NCBI GenBank assembly: GCA_003567205.1 | Contig: PXAA01000105.1 | Coordinates: 1 to 38,787 of the forward strand | Source of the DNA: Bacteroidales bacterium | Lineage (GTDB): Bacteria; Bacteroidota; Bacteroidia; Bacteroidales; UBA7960 | Length of the DNA stretch: 38,787 nucleotides | Direction of reading: 5' to 3' | Program-made: the position numbers and the translations under genes | The notes under the pieces: generated by a model | The model's database searches: none | The model's input: only the letters and a program-made list of their open reading frames with translations | What the model was told of the DNA's origin: nothing | In this document: positions 8,783 through 17,789 of the stretch, piece after piece | Position numbering within the stretch: the stretch's first letter is position 1 | Layout of the letters: every line of letters begins with the position of its first letter

Positions 8783-9556
8783 ATGCTTGATTTGCTACCT
8801 GTAAGAGAATCCAAACCAAGAAGTTCAGGAGTTACCATGGTCATGGACAAAGGCATTGGTATTCGTCAGGCGCAAGACCTGGTAGAAACTGCCGGACATT
8901 TAATTGACTTTTTAAAACTTGGTTTCGGCACATCTTACGTAAGCCACCAGGTAAAGGAAAAAGTGAAGGCCTACCAGACACAGGACATTAAGGTATACGT
9001 GGGGGGAACCCTTTTGGAAGCATTCCTGGTACGTGGCCGCTTTGAGGATTATCTCCGTTATATAGATAAACTGGGTTGTGATGCGGCAGAGGTTTCAGAT
9101 GGCTGTATTAAGCTTCCGCAGGAAGAAAAATGCCGCATCATTGAGCGGCTAAAAGAACATTACACCGTAGTGTCGGAAATTGGTGCCAAAGAAGCCGGGA
9201 TCGTTATGGAAGCGGAAGCTTGGATTTCAGCCATGAAAAATGAACTGGATGCCGGAAGCAGTTTTGTTATCGGTGAAGCGCGCGAAAGCGGCACTGTGGG
9301 TATTTATGAAAAAAACGGAAGCGCCGATGTAGCACTGATTCAGCAAATCCTGAAGAACGTGCCGGCTAAAAAAATAATCTGGGAGGCCCCCCTGAAACAG
9401 CAACAAACATGGTTTATACGTTTACTGGGTGCAGGGGTGAACCTTGGGAATATCGCACCCGCTGAAATCTTAGCCCTGGAAACGCTCAGGCTGGGGCTGC
9501 GGGGAGATACCTTCTTTAACTTTCTTCCGGAAGATTTCAAAAAATTCAAACTCTAG
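8783..9556 (+). CDS. comA: Phosphosulfolactate synthase family protein (ComA-like)
   Basis: In methanogens ComA adds sulfite to phosphoenolpyruvate to give (2R)-phosphosulfolactate, the first step of one coenzyme M route. This 257-residue TIM-barrel protein carries the family landmarks in order: MDKGIG (21-26), IDFLKLGFGTS (41-51), YVGGTLLEA (72-80), AEVSDG (102-107), IGEARESG (163-170), EAPLKQQQ (201-208), GAGVNLGNI (217-225) and LETLRLGLRGDTFF (232-245). The ATG at 8783 gives the family N-terminus; an open frame further upstream overlaps the TPR gene. Bacteroidota do not make coenzyme M. A possible role is supplying sulfolactate or cysteate, for instance for sulfonolipids, but no such genes are seen here, so the product's fate is inference. 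Confidence 0.9.
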   Translation: MLDLLPVRESKPRSSGVTMVMDKGIGIRQAQDLVETAGHLIDFLKLGFGTSYVSHQVKEKVKAYQTQDIKVYVGGTLLEAFLVRGRFEDYLRYIDKLGCDAAEVSDGCIKLPQEEKCRIIERLKEHYTVVSEIGAKEAGIVMEAEAWISAMKNELDAGSSFVIGEARESGTVGIYEKNGSADVALIQQILKNVPAKKIIWEAPLKQQQTWFIRLLGAGVNLGNIAPAEILALETLRLGLRGDTFFNFLPEDFKKFKL

Positions 9557-9623
9557 TGTCGTGTCAATGCCATGGCACCAGATACCTGCAAAGGATGGCC
9601 CGGGAGGGGCGTAAAAGCATACA

Positions 9624-9707
9624 AAAAGCCAAAAGCCAAAAACCAAAAGCCAAAAGCCAAAAGCCAACAGCCAACAGCCAAAAGCCAACAGCCAAAAGCC
9701 AAAAGCC
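9624..9707 (+). repeat. Heptamer tandem array (AAAAGCC/AACAGCC) at the popT start
   Basis: Twelve contiguous 7-bp units, mostly AAAAGCC with three AACAGCC and one AAAAACC, run up to one base before the ATG at 9709. The array has no stop in the popT frame and would encode a repeating Lys-Ser-Gln-Lys-Pro-Lys-Ala peptide if read from the in-frame ATG at 9595. Confidence 0.92.
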
Positions 9708-9708
9708 A

Positions 9709-10650
9709 ATGAAACAACGATCTGCCTGGGGGCACCTTTTGCTGGTTTTCAGGGGAATGGCCATGGGGGCTGTGGATGTTGTGCCCGGGGTTTCGGGCGG
9801 CACAATTGCACTGATCACAGGCATTTACGAAGAACTCATACTAAGTATAAAATCATTCAATGCCGGACTTCTTCAGACCCTTTACAAAGAGGGCATCGGG
9901 GCGGCATGGAAAAGGGTCAACGGGAATTTCCTCCTGGCTGTCATCACCGGGATACTGATCAGCATCTTTTCACTGGCCAGGGGTATTTCATGGCTTATCT
10001 ATCATCATCCCATGCTGGTATGGGCTTTCTTTTTCGGACTGATTCTTGGCAGTGTCATTTACCTGGGGAGAAAGATCCGACGATGGACCTATCTGTCTGT
10101 ATCCTTTCTTATTTTGGGCACCGCACTGGCATATTATATTACCATTGCCACCCCGGCAACCGGACCGGATACACTCTTGTTCATATTTATTTCCGGCAGT
10201 ATCGCCTTCTGTGCCCTCGTTTTGCCGGGGATATCCGGCGCCTTTATCCTGGTATTGCTCGGCAAATACGAATACATGCTGAATGCCGTCAGGGATCTGA
10301 ACATTTTGACAATTTTTATATTCGGAATAGGGGGTGTAGTGGGGGTAATTGCCTTTTCCAATGTGATCGGGTGGCTGCTAAAAAAACACCCCAATGCCAC
10401 CATGGCCTTGCTTACAGGCTTTATGATCGGGTCATTGAACAAGCTCTGGCCCTGGAAGGAGGTGCTTGAAACCCGCATTACCAGCGGCGGCGAAATAGTA
10501 CCCCTGCTGGAACATAGCATTTTTCCCTGGCAATACGCAGCCATCCATGGCGAAGACCCGCAGGTGCTGGCCATTGTATTTTGCACCCTGGCAGGCCTTG
10601 CACTCATCCTGTCATTTTCCTTTATCAAAAAAGCGAAGACGAAGCCCTGA
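9709..10650 (+). CDS. popT: DUF368 family membrane protein, probable polyprenyl-phosphate translocase
   Basis: DUF368 proteins (PopT) were shown in 2023 to return undecaprenyl phosphate across the membrane for reuse in envelope synthesis. The protein from the ATG at 9709 has 313 residues. It carries the family signature GMAMGAVDVVPGVSGGT near residue 16, a second related motif (CALVLPGISGAFILVLLG) in the other half, and about eight to ten hydrophobic segments. The inverted duplication of VPGVSGG and LPGISGA is typical. The frame is open back to 9556, including the heptamer array and an ATG at 9595, so an N-terminally extended form is possible. I prefer 9709 because MKQRSAWGHLLLVFRG is the usual beginning. 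The gene ends 10 bp before the convergent J-protein gene. Confidence 0.88.
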   Translation: MKQRSAWGHLLLVFRGMAMGAVDVVPGVSGGTIALITGIYEELILSIKSFNAGLLQTLYKEGIGAAWKRVNGNFLLAVITGILISIFSLARGISWLIYHHPMLVWAFFFGLILGSVIYLGRKIRRWTYLSVSFLILGTALAYYITIATPATGPDTLLFIFISGSIAFCALVLPGISGAFILVLLGKYEYMLNAVRDLNILTIFIFGIGGVVGVIAFSNVIGWLLKKHPNATMALLTGFMIGSLNKLWPWKEVLETRITSGGEIVPLLEHSIFPWQYAAIHGEDPQVLAIVFCTLAGLALILSFSFIKKAKTKP

Positions 10651-10660
10651 AAGAAAAACC

Positions 10661-11176
10661 TCAGGATTCCAGACGCTGTTTCTTATCCCAACCAAACAAA
10701 AAAAGGGATGTAAAAAATACGCCAAAAAAGATGCCCACGTATGGGTTGACCCCCTCAACAGGTTCTCCGACAGCACGATAAATCCCAAAAAACAGTGCAC
10801 TCAGCCCTGCCATCAGCATAAACAGAAATAAAAACTGATCGAAGGCTTTTTCAAAACGTGATGGGGTATGTTTTTCTTCAGGCCTGTAATACCGGTAACC
10901 AGGACGTGTTGCACGGACATGGCCATTGGCAGTGGGGCCGGGCCGGTAATAGACCCTGCGGCCAAATGTACCCCGGGCCATGCGCACATCATACAACCGC
11001 CGTTTTTCCTCATTACTTAACACCTGATAAGCCTCATTCACCAGCTGAAAATCCCTTGTTGCCCGCGAAGTGCGATTCACATCGGGATGCAGGCGTTTTG
11101 CGCGGCAGCGAAAAGCCCGTTTGATGCATTCCGCATCAGCATTACCAGGTACGCCCAGAACATCGTAGTAGTTCAT
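10661..11176 (-). CDS. Membrane-anchored J-domain protein
   Basis: The N-terminal J domain (about 2-65) has the HPD motif (30-32) needed to stimulate DnaK ATPase, within MNYYDVLGVPGNADAECIKR and KRLYDVRMARG-like helices. There is no G/F region, zinc-finger or substrate-binding domain, so it is not DnaJ itself. A basic Tyr/Arg-rich linker (about 70-105) leads to two hydrophobic helices (about 113-135 and 145-164). The protein would therefore have its J domain in the cytoplasm and a C-terminal hairpin in the inner membrane, recruiting DnaK to the membrane surface. It has 171 residues. It runs convergently against popT and has no obvious partner. dnaK lies 4 kb away on the other strand. Confidence 0.85.
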   Translation of the reverse strand: MNYYDVLGVPGNADAECIKRAFRCRAKRLHPDVNRTSRATRDFQLVNEAYQVLSNEEKRRLYDVRMARGTFGRRVYYRPGPTANGHVRATRPGYRYYRPEEKHTPSRFEKAFDQFLFLFMLMAGLSALFFGIYRAVGEPVEGVNPYVGIFFGVFFTSLFLFGWDKKQRLES

Positions 11177-11258
11177 TGATCAGCATGGATGATGATGAAC
11201 CGAAATTACACAATTCGCCATAATAAATCAAGTTGCGTATAAGATTTTTAAAAAACAC

Positions 11259-11289
11259 TTGCCCGGAACAAAAAAAATACCGTACTTTG
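11259..11289 (+). promoter_or_regulatory. Probable promoter of rpmB
   Basis: TTG (11259-11261) is followed after 21 bp by TACTTTG (11283-11289), one base short of the TAnnTTTG consensus. It would give a leader of about 45 nt before the L28 start. Confidence 0.4.
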
Positions 11290-11340
11290 CACTCCTTAAA
11301 AAAACAGAGTGTATTTCTCAACAGCATAAACTATTAACCC

Positions 11341-11577
11341 ATGTCACGTATTTGCCAGATCACAGGGAAAAGACCGATAACAGGACATCGCGTGTCGCAT
11401 TCGAATATTAAAACCAACAGATGGTTTTACCCGAATATTCAAACCAAGAAATTTTTCGTCCCGGAAGAAAACCGCTGGATTACCCTTAAGGTTTCAGCAA
11501 AAGGGATCCGCACCATCAACAAGAAAGGCATATATGCCAGCCTTCAGGAAGCACGCAAAAAAGGATTTATCAAATAA
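11341..11577 (+). CDS. rpmB: 50S ribosomal protein L28
   Basis: L28 is a small protein of the large ribosomal subunit. The 78 residues match the Bacteroidota family from end to end: [20 protein letters not shown] at the start, then [19 protein letters not shown] and a basic C-terminus [12 protein letters not shown]. In many Bacteroidota rpmB is followed by rpmG (L33) and ftsY. Here it stands alone and is closed by a strong terminator 23 bp downstream. Confidence 0.97.
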   Translation: MSRICQITGKRPITGHRVSHSNIKTNRWFYPNIQTKKFFVPEENRWITLKVSAKGIRTINKKGIYASLQEARKKGFIK

Positions 11578-11599
11578 TAATTACTGGTTTTTGGTATAT

Positions 11600-11633
11600 A
11601 AGCTGTTGCATTTTATTGCAGCAGCTTTTTTTT
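11600..11633 (+). terminator. Rho-independent terminator after rpmB
   Basis: An 11-bp stem (AAGCTGTTGCA at 11600-11610 with TGCAGCAGCTT at 11617-11627, one G-T pair) with a 6-nt loop is followed by a run of T to 11633. Confidence 0.85.
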
Positions 11634-11751
11634 CGGCCATTGCCCGGCAAATTGCCAATGTTAAAGAAACATAAGAAGCGGCTTTCCGGTGGGGCTGATA
11701 TTTCCTTATGTCACTGATTCTTTTTACTTTTACGAACCAATAGTTGGGGCC

Positions 11752-12405
11752 ATGCGTGTGATATCCTATCGTTTATTATTTGTTTTTGCAGGCCTGTTTC
11801 TCGGACTGATGCTTTCAAATCATTCCAATGGACAGCGATCCCCGCGCCGGGTTATACAGTTTACCGGCCTGGTGCTTACCAGCGATAGCCTGAAACCCCT
11901 GCCCTACGCATCCATATGGGTAAAGCACACTCACAGGGGAACAACCACCGATTACTACGGGTTCTTTTCCATTCCGGTATATGAAAACGACACCCTGCGT
12001 TTTTCTTCAGTTGGATACCGCGAGGCTTATTATGTGGTTCCGGACACCCTGACCAGGCCCAGGTATTCAGCAGTGCAGATGATGACCAAAGATACCATCT
12101 ACCTGGCGGAAACCGTCGTGTACCCCTGGCCCACCCGCGAACAATTCCGTTACGCATTTATCCACACAGAAGTACCCTCCGACGACTACGACAGGGCCAT
12201 GCAGAACCTGGCCCGGGCTGAGATGCGCGAACGATTTGAAAATATGCCCATGGACGGAAGCATGAATTTCCGGCATTATGTACAACAACATTCAGACAGA
12301 CTGTACTATGCCGGACAAGCACCGCCCATCAGGCTGTTTGATCCCTTTGCCTGGGCTGAGTTCTTCAAGGCGTGGCGCGAAGGGCGATTTAGAAGAAGCG
12401 ATTAA
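11752..12405 (+). CDS. Secreted protein with carboxypeptidase-regulatory-like domain
   Basis: From the ATG at 11752 the 217-residue protein opens with a signal peptide (RLLFVFAGLFLGLMLSNHSNG). A beta-sandwich of the carboxypeptidase-regulatory-like type follows (about 35-122: FTGLVLTSDSLKPLPYASIW, GTTTDYYGFFSIPV, DTLRFSSVGY). The C-terminal half (about 125-217) is charged, probably helical, and contains no motif I recognise. The frame is open upstream to 11689, but those residues do not fit a signal peptide. It ends 69 bp before the TonB-dependent receptor start and is likely cotranscribed with it. The receptor has its own N-terminal domain of the same fold, so a partner role at the outer membrane is plausible but unproven. 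Confidence 0.75.
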   Translation: MRVISYRLLFVFAGLFLGLMLSNHSNGQRSPRRVIQFTGLVLTSDSLKPLPYASIWVKHTHRGTTTDYYGFFSIPVYENDTLRFSSVGYREAYYVVPDTLTRPRYSAVQMMTKDTIYLAETVVYPWPTREQFRYAFIHTEVPSDDYDRAMQNLARAEMRERFENMPMDGSMNFRHYVQQHSDRLYYAGQAPPIRLFDPFAWAEFFKAWREGRFRRSD

Positions 12406-12473
12406 TCCAATCCGGACAATATTTCCCCTGCGCTTTGGTTATAATCTATATATTCATTGCATCCGTGGTCCTG

Positions 12474-14945
12474 ATGATGCCAATAAAACGTAACAGCCAG
12501 CCGGGCATAGCCCGTTTTGTATTTATCGCTTTTTTTTCAGTCATTTCCCTGTGTTTGTCGGCGCAACAAGCTTTGGTGGAAGGCCATCTGAAAACAAGTG
12601 AAGGGCTTGCCCTCGAATACGTAAATCTTGCCCTGGAAGACACCTTTATCGGTACCATCACCGATGAAAACGGTTATTTCCGCCTGGAACTTCCGGCCAA
12701 TCAACCGCTTGTTCTGATTGTATCCCATCTTGGATTCAAACCCGAGCGCATCCCCCTGACGCTGGAAACCGGTGAAACACGTCAACTGGATATCACACTG
12801 GAACCCTTGGCCACACAGCTTCCTGACATTGAGGTACTTGATCGTCAGGTACTCAGGACGGATATCATCCGGCTCGACCCCCGCCTCAGCACGGCGCTGC
12901 CAGGCCCGGCTGCAAGTATTGAAAGACTCATACAGACATTGCCGGGGGTTTCAACAGCCTCTGAGCTATCTGCACAATATTCTGTAAGAGGGGGCAATTA
13001 CGATGAAAACCTGGTATACGTCAACGGCATCGAAATATATCGTCCCTTTCTTGTAAGGTCTGGACAGCAGGAGGGGCTCAGCTTCCTGAACCCCGAACTG
13101 GTAGCTTCCATCAATTTTTCAGCCGGTGGATTCAATGCCTTGTATGGCGACAAAATGGCCTCCGTTTTAGATATCACATATAAAGAACCCCTGGAATTTG
13201 CCGGTTCATTCTCGCTCAGCCTGCTTGAAGGTGCATTGCATCTTGAAGGCGCATCAGACAACGGGCAGTTCACCTATTTGGTAGGAGTACGGTATAAGTC
13301 GAACCAATACCTGCTTGGGACCCTGGATACCCAGGGCGATTATCGCCCCATATTTGGAGATATTCAAAGCCTGTTGCGTTATCAGATTTCTGATCAATGG
13401 TCACTGAGTTTTCTGGGCAATTACAATGACAACAGTTACCAATTCGAACCGGAGGTGCAGCGGACCCGTTTCGGTTCAATCACGGATGTAAGGGAATTCA
13501 CTGTATTTTTCGACGGACAGGAAGTAAACCGGTTTACTACCGCCACAGGGGCACTTTCATTGGAATACAGGCCGCACAGCAACCTCTCCCTGCAATTCAT
13601 TACCAGTGTTTTTCAATCGGACGAACGGGAACATTTCGACATACTGGGTCAGTATTGGCTGCACCGCGTAGGAACCGATATGGGGCAGGATGATTTCGGA
13701 CAGCCAACCGGGGAACCCCTGGGTGTGGGCACCTTTCTGAACCATGCCCGGAATTATCTCAATGCCATCGTTTGGAACACCGAAACCAAGGGAAAGTGGC
13801 AAAACGACAAACACGAGCTTCGCTGGGGACTTAAATTTCAGCACGAAGACATTTATGACATGCTGAATGAATGGACACTCATTGATTCGGCAGGTTATTC
13901 GCTGCCGCAATATCCCTCCGATGCTATTGTTTTGCAAGACACACTGAATACACGCATCAATGTCCGGTCAAGCCGTTTTTCAGGTTTTCTCCAAAACACC
14001 TGGGAGATGGAACGCCCGCACGGACGATACGCCTTTACAGCCGGCCTGCGCGCCAATTACTGGGATTTCAATAAGCAGTTCCTGTTGAGTCCGCGCACCA
14101 CTGTATTATACAAGCCCGGTTGGGCGGCACGATGGACATTCAGGGCTTCGGCAGGTTATTATCACCAGCCACCGTTTTACAGAGAGCTAAGGGACCTGGA
14201 GGGCCAGCTTAACAAAGACATCAGGGCACAGGAGTCCATACACCTGGTTTTGGGCTCTTCCTTCCATTTTACTGCCTGGGAAAGGCCTTTTCAGTATACC
14301 ACAGAAGTGTATTACAAATTCCTGAATGATTTGATACCCTATCAGATCGACAATGTGCGTATCCGGTATCTGGCCGATAACATCTCAAAAGGATACGCCA
14401 CAGGCCTTGACATGAAAATACACGGCGAGTTTGTCCCGGGTATTGATTCATGGGCAAGCCTTTCGATAATGCAGACCAGGGAAGAGATTACAGGCACTTA
14501 TGTGTTCAACCCGGATAGTGAGTTGGTACCTGCAGGATACATTCCCCGACCCACAGACCAGCGTTTTCATTTCAGCATGTTCTTCCAGGACTTTTTACCC
14601 CGCAATCCAAGCTACCAGGTTCAACTGGGCTTTTTCTTCGGTACCGGCCTGCCCTTCTGGCCACCCACACGCGACCAGAATGTAACCAGCGGACGCATGC
14701 CTTCTTACCAGCGGGTGGATATCGGTTTTTCAAAACAACTCATCGGTGAAAACTCAAGCTTTCAGGAATCCAGCCCTTTCCGGCATTTTGAATCCATGTG
14801 GTTAACGGCGGAAGTCTTTAACCTGTTGGAAATCAAGAATACCATCTCCTATTCCTGGATCAAGGATGTAGAAAACCAATTGTTTGCCATTCCCAACTAT
14901 CTTACATCGCGGCTGATCAACATTAAATTGATCGCCCGTTTTTAA
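12474..14945 (+). CDS. TonB-dependent outer membrane receptor
   Basis: TonB-dependent receptors import large ligands through an outer-membrane beta-barrel powered by TonB/ExbBD. Two adjacent ATGs (12474 and 12477) precede a signal peptide (ARFVFIAFFSVISLCLSAQ). A carboxypeptidase-regulatory-like domain (about 33-115 of this start) ends in LDITLEPLATQLPDIEV. The plug follows (RLIQTLPGVSTASELSAQYS, VRGGNYDENLVYVNGIEIYR, FSAGGFNALYGDKMASVLDI). The rest alternates aromatic strands typical of a 22-stranded barrel and ends LINIKLIARF, with a terminal Phe. No SusD-like partner is adjacent, so this is not a polysaccharide-utilisation pair, and the ligand is unknown. The total of about 823 residues is normal for the family. 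Confidence 0.9.
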   Translation: MMPIKRNSQPGIARFVFIAFFSVISLCLSAQQALVEGHLKTSEGLALEYVNLALEDTFIGTITDENGYFRLELPANQPLVLIVSHLGFKPERIPLTLETGETRQLDITLEPLATQLPDIEVLDRQVLRTDIIRLDPRLSTALPGPAASIERLIQTLPGVSTASELSAQYSVRGGNYDENLVYVNGIEIYRPFLVRSGQQEGLSFLNPELVASINFSAGGFNALYGDKMASVLDITYKEPLEFAGSFSLSLLEGALHLEGASDNGQFTYLVGVRYKSNQYLLGTLDTQGDYRPIFGDIQSLLRYQISDQWSLSFLGNYNDNSYQFEPEVQRTRFGSITDVREFTVFFDGQEVNRFTTATGALSLEYRPHSNLSLQFITSVFQSDEREHFDILGQYWLHRVGTDMGQDDFGQPTGEPLGVGTFLNHARNYLNAIVWNTETKGKWQNDKHELRWGLKFQHEDIYDMLNEWTLIDSAGYSLPQYPSDAIVLQDTLNTRINVRSSRFSGFLQNTWEMERPHGRYAFTAGLRANYWDFNKQFLLSPRTTVLYKPGWAARWTFRASAGYYHQPPFYRELRDLEGQLNKDIRAQESIHLVLGSSFHFTAWERPFQYTTEVYYKFLNDLIPYQIDNVRIRYLADNISKGYATGLDMKIHGEFVPGIDSWASLSIMQTREEITGTYVFNPDSELVPAGYIPRPTDQRFHFSMFFQDFLPRNPSYQVQLGFFFGTGLPFWPPTRDQNVTSGRMPSYQRVDIGFSKQLIGENSSFQESSPFRHFESMWLTAEVFNLLEIKNTISYSWIKDVENQLFAIPNYLTSRLINIKLIARF

Positions 14946-15103
14946 CAAGCCTGCCTTTTTGTCATTTTTATGACAGCCCTTTGGCCGGGTGGCGGAAATG
15001 ATGTGCCATATTTTCAAAAATCGGCGAAAATCAAGCATTGGCACAATCATTGAAACAGAAATTCTGAAATATGTTTTAAGGAATCAATAAAAACACATAG
15101 ACA
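14946..15103. promoter_or_regulatory. Intergenic region before dnaK
   Basis: This 158 bp gap holds a short inverted repeat (TGTCAT at 14960-14965 and ATGACA at 14970-14975, 4-nt loop, no long T run) just after the receptor stop. A weak sigma-54-like TTGGCAC...TTGAA string lies at 15038-15054. No TAnnTTTG promoter or CIRCE-type operator was found. Confidence 0.3.
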
Positions 15104-17014
15104 ATGGGTAAAATAATTGGTATAGATTTAGGAACAACCAACTCATGCGTTGCGGTGATGGAAGGCAACGAACCCGTGGTGATCCCCAACAGTGAGGGAC
15201 GTCGCACCACCCCTTCCATTGTTGCTTTTACAGAGAATGGGGAAAGAAAAATCGGTGATCCTGCAAAAAGGCAGGCCATCATAAATCCGGTAAAAACCAT
15301 CTACTCTATAAAGCGTTTAATGGGCGAAACCTACGACGCCAGTACAAAAGAGCGCGACAGGGTGACCTATAAAATAGAAAAAGGCGACAACAACACCCCG
15401 CGCATCAAGATCGACGACCGCAAATACACACCACAGGAAATCTCTGCCATGGTGCTGCAGAAAATGAAGAAGACTGCAGAGGATTACCTGGGCAAAGAAG
15501 TTACTGATGCGGTAATTACCGTACCTGCTTATTTCAGCGATTCACAGCGTCAGGCCACCAAAGAAGCCGGTGAAATTGCCGGACTGAAAGTGCGTCGTAT
15601 CATCAACGAGCCGACAGCGGCTTCGCTTGCCTACGGCCTCGACAAAAAAGACAAAGACATCCGCATCGCCGTATTCGACCTTGGTGGAGGTACTTTCGAC
15701 ATCTCTATTCTGGAGCTTGGCGATGGTGTTTTTGAGGTCAAGTCGACCAATGGAAACACCCACCTCGGTGGCGACGACTTTGATGATGTGATCATCAACT
15801 GGCTGGCAGATGAATTCAAGAAAGATGAAAACATAGATCTGCGCAAAGACCCGATGGCCCTGCAGCGCCTGAAGGAAGCCGCAGAGAAAGCAAAAATCGA
15901 ACTGTCGAGTGCCACATCAACAGAAATCAACCTCCCATACATCATGCCCGTCGATGGCATTCCAAAGCACCTGGTTCGCACCCTGACGCGCAGCCATTTT
16001 GAAAAGCTGAGCGACAAATTGATCCAGGCCACCCTGGAACCGTGCAAAATCGCTCTGAAAGAAGCAGGCATGAAGCCATCCGATATCGATGAGGTAATTC
16101 TGGTGGGAGGGTCAACACGCGTACCCGCCATCCAGGAACTGGTGGAGAAATTCTTTGGCAGGAAGCCTTCGAAGGGAGTGAATCCCGACGAGGTGGTTGC
16201 CGTGGGAGCTGCCATTCAGGGCGGCGTGCTTACAGGTGAGGTCAAAGATGTATTGTTGCTCGATGTAACACCACTTTCTCTTGGCATCGAAACCCTGGGC
16301 GGCGTAATGACCAGATTGATCGAAGCCAACACCACCATCCCTACCAACAAAAAAGAAACCTTCTCCACAGCCGCTGACAACCAGACTTCTGTGGAAATTC
16401 ATATTTTGCAGGGTGAACGGCCCATGGCCAAAGACAATCGTACCATCGGTCGCTTCCATCTCGATGGCATCCCGCCAGCCCCGCGAGGCATGCCGCAAAT
16501 CGAGGTAACGTTCGACATCGACGCCAATGGTATATTAAACGTGTCGGCCAAGGACAAAGCTTCAGGAAAGTCGCAAAACATCCGCATCGAAGCTTCTTCC
16601 GGACTCAGCGAAGAAGAGATCAAGAAAATGAAGGTGGAAGCAGAAGCGCATGCCGAGAGCGACAAAAAGCAGAAAGAAGAAATCGACAAGCTCAATGCTG
16701 CCGACAGTTTGATTTTCCAGACAGAGAAACAACTCAAAGAGTTTGGGGAAAAGCTGCCTGCCGATAAAAAAGAGCCCATAGAAAAAGCCCTGGCAGAGCT
16801 GCAGGAAGCACATAAGAACAAAGACCTGGTTGCCATTGACACCGCCATGGGAACACTCAATGCCGCATGGCAGGCTGCCAGCGCCGAAATGTATCAGCAC
16901 GCACAGGGACAGGAACAACAAGCAGCTGGAGAACAGGACCAGCAAGCGTCATCTTCTGAAAAGAAAGACAATAACGACGATGTAACAGATGTGGATTTTG
17001 AGGAAGTGAAGTAG
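15104..17014 (+). CDS. dnaK: Molecular chaperone DnaK (Hsp70)
   Basis: DnaK binds exposed hydrophobic segments of client proteins in an ATP-controlled cycle with DnaJ and GrpE. It has 636 residues. The nucleotide-binding domain starts [20 protein letters not shown] and contains [14 protein letters not shown] and [11 protein letters not shown]. The linker [13 protein letters not shown] precedes the substrate-binding domain, and a helical lid runs from about 510. The Gln/Glu-rich tail ends [12 protein letters not shown], the usual C-terminal EEVK-type end. No grpE or dnaJ is adjacent. The region upstream is short and its control is unclear. Confidence 0.98.
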   Translation: MGKIIGIDLGTTNSCVAVMEGNEPVVIPNSEGRRTTPSIVAFTENGERKIGDPAKRQAIINPVKTIYSIKRLMGETYDASTKERDRVTYKIEKGDNNTPRIKIDDRKYTPQEISAMVLQKMKKTAEDYLGKEVTDAVITVPAYFSDSQRQATKEAGEIAGLKVRRIINEPTAASLAYGLDKKDKDIRIAVFDLGGGTFDISILELGDGVFEVKSTNGNTHLGGDDFDDVIINWLADEFKKDENIDLRKDPMALQRLKEAAEKAKIELSSATSTEINLPYIMPVDGIPKHLVRTLTRSHFEKLSDKLIQATLEPCKIALKEAGMKPSDIDEVILVGGSTRVPAIQELVEKFFGRKPSKGVNPDEVVAVGAAIQGGVLTGEVKDVLLLDVTPLSLGIETLGGVMTRLIEANTTIPTNKKETFSTAADNQTSVEIHILQGERPMAKDNRTIGRFHLDGIPPAPRGMPQIEVTFDIDANGILNVSAKDKASGKSQNIRIEASSGLSEEEIKKMKVEAEAHAESDKKQKEEIDKLNAADSLIFQTEKQLKEFGEKLPADKKEPIEKALAELQEAHKNKDLVAIDTAMGTLNAAWQAASAEMYQHAQGQEQQAAGEQDQQASSSEKKDNNDDVTDVDFEEVK

Positions 17015-17042
17015 AGCATGTTTAGTTGTTGAGACACCGGAA

Positions 17043-17086
17043 AAAAAACGGATGGTTATAGGGTATTCCACAATCATCCGTTTTTT
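17043..17086 (+). terminator. Bidirectional terminator between dnaK and the DUF2148 gene
   Basis: A 15-bp stem (17043-17057 pairing with 17072-17086, core ACGGATGGTT / AATCATCCGT) has A-runs on its left and T-runs on its right, so it can stop transcription from either side. It lies 28 bp after the dnaK stop and 134 bp past the stop of the convergent gene at 17220. Confidence 0.8.
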
Positions 17087-17219
17087 CATTTAGGTATGGC
17101 AGACCGCCAAAAACCATCTATGTCAACTTTTTGGCAGCAGCCAAGGCCTTGTTTGCCGGGCACTTTCATCCGTATCCACACCTGGGGCGTAGGAAATAAA
17201 TCGTTTGCAAATTGTTTGA

Positions 17220-17762
17220 TTACTTTTTCCTGTCGAAGAAAGGGTTTTTTGATGTGGCACTCATGGGTATGCCGTAGATGATCTTGTAATCCTTGCCAAG
17301 AATGCCCATTTGCTTCGCTGCCACACCAATGGTATACATAATGCGGTTGTCTATACGTGCATCCATGGCCACGCTCACGGCCGAACCGATGGCAATACCC
17401 AGATCGCCCGTATTGAATACACAGGGAACATCAGGGGCTTTGTCTTTCGATGCGCAATCGGGGAAACCGCATAAACCACAGGTTTTCAATCCAAGGGATT
17501 CTATCCTGGTGCCCAGAACCACAACCACTTTAGCCGAATGGAGTACGTTACCGGCGTCCCGAGTGAATATCTGGTTGTTTTCTTTTTCGCCGATTTCGTG
17601 CATGGTCTTAGCAAGCGCCTGAACATCACTACCCGTAATTATTGACATGGCCAGGTTATTCATGCCACGGGCCTTGGGGGCTGTCCGGGCAGCCAATATC
17701 ATCTTTTTGGCAATATCCAGCAGGGCGTCCTGGCGCATTTCGTTTTCATTGATGATAGCCAT
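17220..17762 (-). CDS. DUF2148 ferredoxin-domain protein
   Basis: The protein (180 residues from the ATG at 17762) belongs to the family annotated as ferredoxin domain-containing or DUF2148. It contains four Cys in the order Cys95, Cys98, Cys103 and Cys114 (KTCGLCGFPDC, then DVPC), a probable 4Fe-4S cluster site. The N-terminal part has AARTAPKARGMNN, reminiscent of the flavin-binding loop of nitroreductase-like proteins. That points to a small flavin/iron-sulfur redox protein, but the reaction is unknown. An open frame extends 13 codons upstream to 17801, but it would pass through the terminator of the preceding gene, so 17762 is preferred. It ends well before the bidirectional terminator at 17043-17086. 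Confidence 0.82.
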   Translation of the reverse strand: MAIINENEMRQDALLDIAKKMILAARTAPKARGMNNLAMSIITGSDVQALAKTMHEIGEKENNQIFTRDAGNVLHSAKVVVVLGTRIESLGLKTCGLCGFPDCASKDKAPDVPCVFNTGDLGIAIGSAVSVAMDARIDNRIMYTIGVAAKQMGILGKDYKIIYGIPMSATSKNPFFDRKK

Positions 17763-17789
17763 AACAAAGTGTTTAATTTTGTTCAAAAA

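Noticed and set aside
9470-9824. Minus-strand frames encoding Phe/Trp/Leu/Gly repeats
   Set aside because: They are the reverse reading of the AAAAGCC heptamer array. The hydrophobic periodicity comes from the repeat, not from a membrane protein.
16112-16860. Minus-strand open frames of about 128 and 153 codons
   Set aside because: They are antisense to dnaK, one of the best conserved genes in the window.
17096-17281. Plus-strand frame of 61 codons after dnaK
   Set aside because: It starts after a strong terminator, overlaps the end of the DUF2148 gene, and has no family features or promoter.
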